Shown in pieces: positions 56,166 through 64,000 of a stretch of 64,000 nt of DNA. The notes under the pieces are model-generated. The model made no database searches, was not told the origin of the DNA, and saw nothing but the letters and a program-made list of their open reading frames with translations. Origin of the DNA: Meghimatium bilineatum (taxonomy: Eukaryota > Mollusca > Gastropoda > Stylommatophora > Philomycidae). Within the stretch, counting starts at the first letter, position 1. Each line of letters starts with the position of its first letter. The position numbers and the translations under genes were made by a program. Where the stretch lies: positions 57,230,828 through 57,294,827 of the forward strand of contig CM067322.1 of the NCBI GenBank assembly GCA_034231615.1. The letters are read 5' to 3'.

Positions 56166-57258
56166 TGAGGAGTACAAAGGGTTCCGCATTGCTCTCGTGC
56201 TTAGTAGATAACCAAGATCCTTTGGTTCCTCCATCTGGTTCACCCTGGAAACAGAAATAAAGCAGCTCGTGCAACACCTTTGAGAATCGTGTTCCTGGAT
56301 GTGAAGGCTGTAGATGGAATGATAATTTTCTGCAAATATACCAGCAATAGACCTATACCCCACGCGACTGTGCCAACACATACAGTTGCACTGTCGACAT
56401 CCAGTGACGCAAGACATTCCGGCTCGGTCAGCCGAAATGCAGATGCATTGGAGGGGCGACAATTGCCGATGTCTCATTATGGGTAGATGTCGTCATGAAC
56501 ATCGAGAATCGTGAGCTTCTCTGGAAAAGTAAGGCTAGCATATTTTGTACAATGAGAGGATAGCACAGAGATAGATGACTGCGCCACTTGCAAGTAAAAT
56601 GGAGGAATAGCCAAATGGAAATTGTAAGTAAACCAACGTTTTGCTCAAGAGCAAGCTTGTATTTATCTGCAAGAAGAATGTCTCGTGAAATACCCACAGA
56701 TGCTCCTAAATATGTATAGAGGTTCAGACTTGGACGAGGTTTTCACGATGTCGGTGAATGATACCTCGGCTAAGAGTGCGAGCGAACCCAAGCCCAACTC
56801 TACTATAGAGTGTTTCCTATATAGAAATCGTTCTCACATATGAGAAAAGGTTCGGTGCCCGATGGTCGCAGGGACAATGCGCCTATTTACGCGAGACAAT
56901 TTCACTAGCTGTGAATCACCTCGTGTAAGATAGACGTAGTCAACCGAAACTTAAATCCATGATTACAGCCTCCTCGGAAACTGCAAACCAGAAGCATGTT
57001 TTGCCTGTAAATTCCAATGGCACAGTGTATGAGTAACCATCACGGAGAAAAGTCGATACATATCCATCCATCACCTGGCAACAGATAGGAAAGCTGTCAC
57101 ATGGAAGTCAGCCTTATTCCAAAAACGGAAGTGCTGGGCCTGAAGGCTCAAAATAACGCAGTTCCGCTGTGAAACTAGAAGCACTCCCCGGCAGAAATCC
57201 CCAGCACTACGAGTTCTCGGGTTAGTTAGAAGAGAGCGAACACAAAAGAAGAATAAGA
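56166..57258 (+). mobile_element. Long non-coding element family L, copy 2
   Basis: Starts GAGTACAAAGGGTTCCGCA, TTGCTCTCGTGC, and CACCCTGGAAACAGAAATAA. It has CATTGGAGGGGCGACAATTG in the first third and ACGATGTCGGTGAATGATAC, CTCGGCTAAGAGTGCG, CCCAACTCTACT and AAGGTTCGGTGCCCGATGG in the middle. It ends with a family-C segment (AAAACGGAAGTGCTGGGCCT, GAAGAGAGCGAACACAAAAG). About 1.09 kb, no long open frame. The middle matches copy 3 closely. Confidence 0.75.
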
Positions 57259-57261
57259 CGT

Positions 57262-57843
57262 ATTGGTTGAGAAGTTACATGATCACATAATGGAATTAGT
57301 GAAATAGCGAAGTCACATGATCACATAATGAAATTAGTGAAATGGAGAAGTTACATGATCACATAATGGAATTAGTGAAATGGAGAAGTCACATGATCAC
57401 ATAATGGAATTAGTGAAATGGAGAACTCACATGATCACATAATGGAATTAGTGAAATAGCGAAGTCACATGATCACATAATGAAATTAGTGAAATGGAGA
57501 AGTTACATGATCACATAATGGAATTAGGGAAATGGAGAAGTCACATGATCACATAATGGAATCTGTGAGATGGAGAAGTCGCATGATCACATAATGGAAT
57601 CAGTGAGATGAGGAAGTCGCATGATCACATAATGGAATCAGTGAGATGAGGAAGTCGCATGATCACATAATGGAATCTGTGAGATGGAGAAGTCGCATGA
57701 TCACATAATGGAATCTGTGAGATGGAGAAGTCGCATGATCACATAATGGAATCTGTGAGATGGAGAAGTCGCATGATCACATAATGGAATCTGTGAGATG
57801 GAGAAGTCGCATGATCACATAATGTAATCAGTGAGATGGAAAA
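57262..57843. repeat. Minisatellite, 38-bp unit, about 15 copies, two subtypes
   Basis: CATGATCACATAATGGAAT is common to all. The left half has TAGTGAAATGGAGAAGTCA, the right half CTGTGAGATGGAGAAGTCG. It starts within a few bases of the L element's tail. Each unit carries a TGATCA palindrome. Confidence 0.94.
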
Positions 57844-58317
57844 ACTTAAGTTTAATAAATGAGGCGAAGAATATTACACACTGTATAATCAGATATATTC
57901 TCACGGATACACACTGAATATAACACAACACAATCTAGATTGTTCTGATGTTGAGGAAACAAACCTACATGAAATATTGAACGACATAATACATGGCACG
58001 ACAAGAAGGCGATTTCTGGGGATAAGCTTTATTGACTAGATAAGTGGAACATCCAGGTTCCAAGACTTAATCTGATCGAGAGTGACCAGTCTGGAACAGA
58101 GTATATTGGTGGTGACATGATCAGAAAATTGTATCTCCAGCCAACGGCCTGTCTAAAGCTCTAATATGATAACAGTGGTATGTACATTTCCCGAGTGGTA
58201 TGATCAGAGGGTGTTTATTCCATTTTTTAAACTGTACTATAAGGAGAGGGCACACTTTCAAAGTATTTTGGCATAGACATATTTATAATTGTTATTTAAT
58301 ATAGAGCTTTGATGATA
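57844..58317. other. Interval without recognised genes
   Basis: No coding or repeat signal recognised. Confidence 0.4.
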
Positions 58318-58917
58318 TAATAGCAACATCAATAATAATAGAAATAATAATAATAATACAAGAAGAGCAACAATAATAATAATAATAATAATAGAAATAA
58401 TAATAATAATAAAAGAAGAGAAACAATAATAATAATAATAATAATAATAGACATAATAATAATAATAAAAGAAGAGAAACAATAATAATAATAATAATAA
58501 TAATAGAAATAATAATAATAATAAAAGAAGAGAAACAATAATAATAATAATAATAATAATAATAGAAATAATAATACTAATAAAAGAAGAGAAACAATAA
58601 TAATAATAATAATAATAATAGAAATAATAATAATAATAAAAGAAGAGAAACAATAATAATAATAATAATAGAAATAATAATAATAATAATAAAAGAAGAG
58701 AAACAATAATAATAATAATAATAATAGAAATAATAATAATAATAAAAGAAGAGAAACAATAATAATAACAATAATAATAGAAATAATAATAATAATAATA
58801 AAAGAAGAGCAACAATAATAATAATAATAATAATAATAATAGCAATGACGATAATACTAACAATAATGATAGCAATGACGATAATACTAACAATAATGAT
58901 AGTATTAATAATAATAA
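58318..58917. repeat. Compound array: (AAT)n blocks punctuated by AGAAGAGAAAC
   Basis: AAAAGAAGAGAAAC spacers end at 58371, 58424, 58480, 58536, 58595, 58651, 58704, 58757 and 58814. Spacings of 53, 56 or 59 differ by whole trinucleotides, with one of 57. Each block is AATAAT... TAGAAATAATAAT. The minus strand gives leucine-, isoleucine-, serine- and tyrosine-rich open frames up to 211 codons, an artefact of the trinucleotide. Confidence 0.96.
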
Positions 58918-58934
58918 TGCGAATTCACATAAAC

Positions 58935-59030
58935 GTTCCCTGGACTAATCCTGATAGAAATCTGATAGGATCACTGTCATGTAACAAGAGTTATCTAGTG
59001 GGAGTTTGAGAACGAAAACAAGAAAATAGT
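58935..59030 (+). mobile_element. SINE-like family B, 3' part
   Basis: GTTCCCTGGACTAATCCTGA, TAGAAATCTGATAGGATCAC, TTATCTAGTGGGAGTTTGAG and AACGAAAAC. It lies between two arrays. Confidence 0.7.
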
Positions 59031-59059
59031 AAATTTTGAGGTTTAATTAGTAAAGACTG

Positions 59060-60345
59060 AGAAGTTGCAGGGATTTCTCAGTGAGACAGGCGATTGAGAA
59101 AATACGGACAAGTTGCAGGGATTTCTCAGTGAGACAGGCGATTGAGAAAATACGGACAAGTTGCAGGGATTTCTCAGTGAGACAGGCGATTGAGAAAATA
59201 CGGACAAGTTGCAGGGATTTCTCAGTGAGACAGGCGATTGAGAAAATACGGACAAGTTGCAGGGATTTCTCAGTGATACAGGTGTTTGAGAAAATACGGA
59301 CAAGTTGCAGGGATTTCTCAGTGATACAGGCGATTGAGAAAATACGGACAAGTTGCAGTGATTTCTCAGTGATACAGGCGATTGAGAAAATACGGACAAG
59401 TTGCAGTGATTTCTCAGTGATACAGGTGTTTGAGAAAATACGGACAAGTTGCAGTGATTTCTCAGTGATACAGGCGATTGAGAAAATACGGACAAGTTGC
59501 AGTGATTTCTCAGTGATACAGGCGATTGAGAAAATACGGACAAGTTGCAGTGATTTCTCAGTGAGACAGGCGGTTGAGAAAATACGGACAAGTTGCAGTG
59601 ATTTCTCAGTGATACAGGCGATTGAGAAAATACGGACATGTTGCAGTGATTTCTCAGTGATACAGGCGATTGAGAAAATACGGACAAGTTGCAGTGATTT
59701 CTCAGTGATACAGGCGATTGAGAAAATACGGACAAGTTGCAGGGATTTCTCAGTGATACAGGCGATTGAGAAAATACGGACAAGTTGCAGTGATTTCTCA
59801 GTGATACAGGCGATTGAGAAAATACGGACATGTTGCAGTGATTTCTCAGTGATACAGGCGATTGAGAAAATACGGACAAGTTGCAGTGATTTCTCAGTGA
59901 TACAGGCGATTGAGAAAATACGGACAAGTTGCAGTGATTTCTCAGTGATACAGACGATTGAGAAAATACGGACAAGTTGCAGTGATTTCTCAGTGAGACA
60001 GGCGGTTGAGAAAATACGGACAAGTTGCAGGGATTTCTCAGTGATACAGGTGTTTGCGAAAATACGGACAAGTTGCAGTGATTTCTCAGTGATACAGGCG
60101 ATTGAGAAAATACGGACAAGTTGCAGGGATTTCTCAGTGATACAGGCGATTGAGAAAATACGGACAAGTTGCAGGGATTTCTCAGTGATACAGGTGTTTG
60201 AGAAAATACGGACAAGTTGCAGGGATTTCTCAGTGATACAGGCGATTGAGAAAATACGGACAAGTTGCAGGGATTTCTCAGTGATACAGGCGATTGAGAA
60301 AATACGGACAAGTTGCAGGGATTTCTCAGTGATACATGCATTTGT
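59060..60345. repeat. Minisatellite, 48-bp unit, about 26 copies, open on both strands
   Basis: AAGTTGCAGGGATTTCTCAG, TGATACAGGCGATTGAGAAA and ATACGGAC recur every 48 bases with almost no indels. Variation is limited to a few positions (GGG/GTG, GAGA/GATA, CGATT/TGTTT). TTTCTCA and TGAGAAA in each unit are inverted partners 16 bases apart, so each unit can form a hairpin. Since 48 equals 16 codons, frames of 422 (+) and 432 (minus) codons result. Nothing distinguishes either as a true protein. Confidence 0.96.
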
Positions 60346-61100
60346 TTGAGAAGTACAATTATAACATGTCAGCGAAAAACAAACATGTTAACAGAATACA
60401 CGATATCGGAAAAAGGAACCAGGACGAGATACTAAAAATCTAGACAAGAAAAAAAGACATCTCCATTATGTCTTATGGTGTTCTGGGATGAAATAAGCAA
60501 ACTGTGCAGCTGTGTTGTAAAACTAACAGAACAACGTTCTCATGTTAAAATTGACTCAAATCCCAAAGCGAAAGTGGTAATTCTAGAGCGAACTCGGAAA
60601 AAAAGACAGCATTCAGAGAACCTCGTCTGTACTATTTCTCGTTTAAATAGGTCAGAACACTTACTTAGTAGTTTCGGCAACGACTTGTATTGTTTCTCTA
60701 ACTTAGAATAGCAACTTTAAGTTTTTTTTACTGAATTTCCTTCTTAAACGCTGTACTTACTTTCTGTGTTCCATATTTGTAATATATAACAATGTAAGAC
60801 TCGGTTTTAGGTTGAAAGTGCGTACCTCGGCAGTTGGAGTCTTTAACTCCGTAATTAACAAACAAACAAATGAACAATAAACGTAATTTTTATCTATCGC
60901 GGATGTTGTGGTCCACTGAATCACAACCTCATTATTTCTGACGGTGAAAAACTCGGATATAGCCAAATTGGATTAACGTCCATGGTTGAAGGCAGTGTAC
61001 CTCACCACAAGTGGTAATTTTTAATTTAATCAAATATCTGTAATTTGTACATCTACAGTTTATATCTCGGAGATTGTGGTTACTCTAACATCCATTATTT
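60346..61100. other. Interval without recognised genes; decayed repeats
   Basis: A segment near 60955-61010 (ATTGGATTAACGTCCATGGT, GTACCTC) resembles 61585-61625 (ATTGGATTAATGTACGCGGT), so this and the next kilobase share an old repeat. The 78-codon + frame at 60475 has no recognised motif. Confidence 0.4.
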
Positions 61101-61107
61101 GTTATGC

Positions 61108-61205
61108 AAGTAAATTTAAGTAGGAAGACAGAGGACAATTTAAATTCCCGTTAGTCTCAAGAATTTTTAAATTGTCCTCTGGCTTCCTACTTAAATTTAC
61201 TTGTA
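61108..61205. repeat. Long near-perfect inverted repeat (hairpin)
   Basis: The left arm CAAGTAAATTTAAGTAGGAA plus GACAGAGGACAATTTAAA is mirrored by TTTAAATTGTCCTCTG plus GCTTCCTACTTAAATTTACTTG. Each arm is about 38-40 bases with one or two mismatches. The loop is about 20 bases, and its AATTCCCGTTAGTCTCAAG occurs again at about 61528. Confidence 0.9.
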
Positions 61206-61439
61206 TAAACAATTATTTGAAGCAAAATTGTATTGTCTATATATGTTATCCATGTTTAAAAGAAGACCTATCGGTCCTTGTATAACTAATACGGATATTA
61301 TATTATGTGTTTGTTGTTACTGAGGATATTTCAATACCTGTACGGGATGTTTGTTGTTGTTGTAATAGTCCTTGTCTCGATTAGTCCGTTCTGGTGACTT
61401 TAAGTGCACGGTTTGAATGGCTGGACAAAATCGCATCTT

Positions 61440-61560
61440 TTATTTATAGATGCGGTTAGTCAAGTACGGCAGAACGCGTGTGCAATAGTTGCTAGGCGAT
61501 TTGGTGCCGTTGAACGGACTGGTTCAATTCCCGTTAGTCTCAAGAATTTGTATTTGTTAT
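61440..61560 (+). repeat. Segment with B-box-like motif
   Basis: GAACGGACTGGTTCAATTCC matches the RNA polymerase III B-box consensus (GGTTCRANTCC) well. A clear A-box is not visible upstream. The following CCCGTTAGTCTCAAGAATTT is identical to the hairpin loop at 61145. It may be a SINE head remnant. Confidence 0.35.
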
Positions 61561-61819
61561 GGTAGACATCTCTTATATAACCATATTGGATTAATGTACG
61601 CGGTTAAAATGTACGTTCCTCGTCTAAAGACGTGCCTTGTTTTAATAATACCAATAAGCTATTGACAATAGGAGAAAGCATTCGATTAGACGGTCTTGAT
61701 TTTATTTGATGCATAATGCGATTTAAGTCAGACAAATTTAAATTCAGCTTTGATAGTAGAAAGGTCTTTCGAGAACTTCTTTCTACCTAAGACAAGATAA
61801 ATAACTGAAAGATACGTTT

Positions 61820-61933
61820 AAAAATCTGTTTTATTTTATTCTTTATTGTTATACTGTCTATAGCGAATTTCTTTTATTACATATATATTTATTCGGTTCA
61901 GACCAAATTGTTATAATGAGATTTGACTGTACA
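61820..61933. mobile_element. Mariner-type MITE, right part
   Basis: The right end, inverted, reads CAGTCAAATCTCATTATAAC and is followed by TA. The interior (TTTATTACATATATATTTATT, GGTTCAGACCAAATTGTTAT) aligns with the right half of 7526-7696. The left TIR was not found. Confidence 0.6.
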
Positions 61934-61947
61934 ATCTTCTTTTTTTT

Positions 61948-62105
61948 CATCGTTCATTCTCAAACTCCCACTAGATATCTTTTGTAGCAGCACAATGATC
62001 ATACTAGATTTTCAGAAGGATGTAGTCCAGAGAATTGAAATGCGATGTGTCGCCGTTTTATTTGCGACAATGTCCTGACACATCCGTCTTCAGCAGTGAC
62101 TGTAT
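61948..62105 (-). mobile_element. SINE-like family B copy, reverse
   Basis: The minus strand has GAAGACGGATGTGTCAGGAC, AAATAAAACGGCGACACATC, TCTCTGGACTACATCCTTC, GATCATTGTGCTGCTACAAA and AGATATCTAGTGGGAGTTTG, then AGAATGAACG. It ends at T-rich sequence next to the MITE. Confidence 0.8.
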
Positions 62106-62134
62106 AATGAACTTGTTTTCAATAGAAGGTATAA

Positions 62135-62160
62135 CCATACACATATCTAGGCAGCAACAT

Positions 62161-62191
<31 letters not shown>

Positions 62192-62690
62192 TGAATACAG
62201 AATGATGTTATGATAAGAATAAGGCAAGAGGAAACGTGATTGAATTAGCAAATATATGTGGAAATCTAAAGAAATTACATCAAATAAAAAGCTAAAAATG
62301 TTTAATTCAGATGTTAAAACAGTGCTGTCGTATGCCTCAGAAACATGGAGAGCAACGAAACGGACAATCTGAAAACGTAACACCTCCATTAAATGGATGT
62401 TTGTGAAAAAATAGGTTTGAAATGGTATAAGATCGTCAATGAAAAAATAGATTCAAGAACTAAACAAACTCCATTGGTAGAGCTAAGGAAACGGCACGGA
62501 AGATGGATGATATAGCATACATTAACAGAAGAAATATCTGGATAAAAGAATTAGATGCAGAGACAAAAAGGCTTGATAAAAAATAACTGACGTAATACTA
62601 AAGATAGGACCAAAAATTGAAGATGTTTATGGAGGACCTATGATCTGCAGGTAGCTAGAGGATATATGTGGATCAGAGACTGGCAATCGT
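62135..62690 (+). mobile_element. LINE RT C-terminal region, decayed
   Basis: A (GA)n run at 62162-62188, then + frames giving IWKSKEITSNKKLKMFNS, DVKTVLSYASETWRATKRTI, TKQTPLVELRKRHGRWM and VYGGPM. This is the tail of LINEs whose intact form reads 'LLYGSETWR...RWRWIGH'. Multiple stops. 5'-truncated before the RT core. Confidence 0.75.
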
Positions 62691-62816
62691 TTCAAGGTTG
62701 CGGTTTGAATTGATCTACTCTCGTGTGGTATGGGGGCCAACAAAAACGTAATTTGTTTAGTCCCTTGAAGAGCTACGTATTGTTGTCTGAGCTTGGGGCC
62801 AATACATGTAGTACTT

Positions 62817-63554
<738 letters not shown>

Positions 63555-64000
63555 AACAGAAATTTATTACAATGGTTCAACAATTGCATGATCGAATGCA
63601 AGCTAGAGTTCAGGAGGATGGAGAACTATCTGCATATCTGAGAACTATCTGAGAACTATGGAGAACTAGACTTTTCCTGTCTCAAATGGAGATAAACAGG
63701 GATGTGTATTAGCACATATCATCTTCTCTGCTATTTTGTATGATGCTTTCAGAGATCTTGGGGGCAGACGACAGATTAATGGAAAATTGTTCAACCTTCG
63801 GAGGATTCAGCAAAAATGAAAATCCAATAACACATCATCAAGCATCTCCTATTTGCTGATGACTTTCGGCGAATGCCAACTCTGAGGCTGATCTACAAAT
63901 TATTATATCTAGATTATTCAGTCTGTATCAACTTTAAGCTTGCTATTAATACGTATAAAGCAGGTGTCGTGTTGAAACCAGCATCTGATAAAATCCATCC
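63555..64000 (+). mobile_element. LINE reverse-transcriptase fragment, cut by window end
   Basis: The + strand reads LHDRMQARVQEDGELSA, a short duplicated GAGAACTATCT stretch, NGDKQGCVLAHIIFSAILYD, AFRDLG, INGKLFNLRRIQQK, then (shifted) HLLFADDF with the catalytic FADD box, and KPASDKIH. This is the RT palm of the LINE family whose tails lie at 23050 and 41905. Frameshifts and stops make it non-functional. It continues beyond the window. Confidence 0.85.

Noticed and set aside
58258-58893. 211-codon Leu/Ile/Tyr/Ser-rich minus-strand frame
   Set aside because: Translation of an (ATT)n compound microsatellite.
61470-61545. Possible functional tRNA gene at the B-box
   Set aside because: Only the B-box fits; no cloverleaf could be folded by eye and no A-box at the right distance was found.

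Overview
The window looks like invertebrate animal nuclear DNA. It is AT-rich and intron-bearing, with very little host coding sequence and dense, mostly decayed mobile DNA and minisatellites. The conserved tails of the RNase-H-bearing LINEs, several 'WFGH' RT tails and the SINE families resemble those I associate with molluscs. That placement is an inference from remembered family resemblance and was not searched. No bacterial, plasmid or phage features were seen.

Host genes: one exon is convincing. It is the terminal coding exon of POLR1C (RPAC1/AC40, shared by RNA polymerases I and III) at 2032-2180 on +, preceded by a splice acceptor. Its upstream intron holds LINE and hAT debris at 1-1530. 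Two weaker exon candidates are a 3'-terminal-type exon on the minus strand at 52718-52906 (CAG directly before a 62-codon open stretch) and a possible first exon at 37421-37466 ending in GTAAGT.

Mobile DNA: about twenty non-LTR retrotransposon pieces are recognisable, all broken. The largest is a near-complete endonuclease-RT-RNase H element on the minus strand (24095-29630). It carries a nested 1.2 kb non-coding element, a (TA)n tract, and a 40-bp tandem expansion of its own coding sequence. At 10.9-12.3 kb one LINE is interrupted by another of opposite strand, flanked by a 12-bp target-site duplication. Short dispersed families (called A, B, C, E here) are numerous, and A, B and C share a core and a 3' end. 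A ~1.2 kb non-coding family (L, three copies) ends in the family-C sequence. DNA-transposon traces include a hAT BED-finger fragment, a 208-bp hAT-type MITE with an 8-bp duplication, a TA-flanked MITE, and a TIR element family (P) starting GGCTGTCCATAA.

Tandem DNA: about 18 minisatellite arrays (units 16-59 bp) cover roughly 11 kb, about one sixth of the window. The largest is a 45/46-bp array at 33076-35626 with a 1178-bp higher-order repeat. A 48-bp array at 59060-60345 leaves long open frames on both strands. Most long open frames between 32 and 61 kb are artefacts of these arrays.

Layout: 1-4 kb POLR1C 3' end with repeats; 5-12 kb nested LINEs and SINEs; 13-23 kb SINEs, first L copy and microsatellites; 23-29.6 kb LINE with nested L element; 30-48.6 kb mainly minisatellites with LINE scraps; 49-58 kb mixed, with candidate exon and second L copy; 58-60.3 kb large arrays; 60.4-64 kb hairpin, SINE, MITE and LINE fragments. 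The elements appear to form a layered record of insertions; nothing suggests genes acting together in a pathway.
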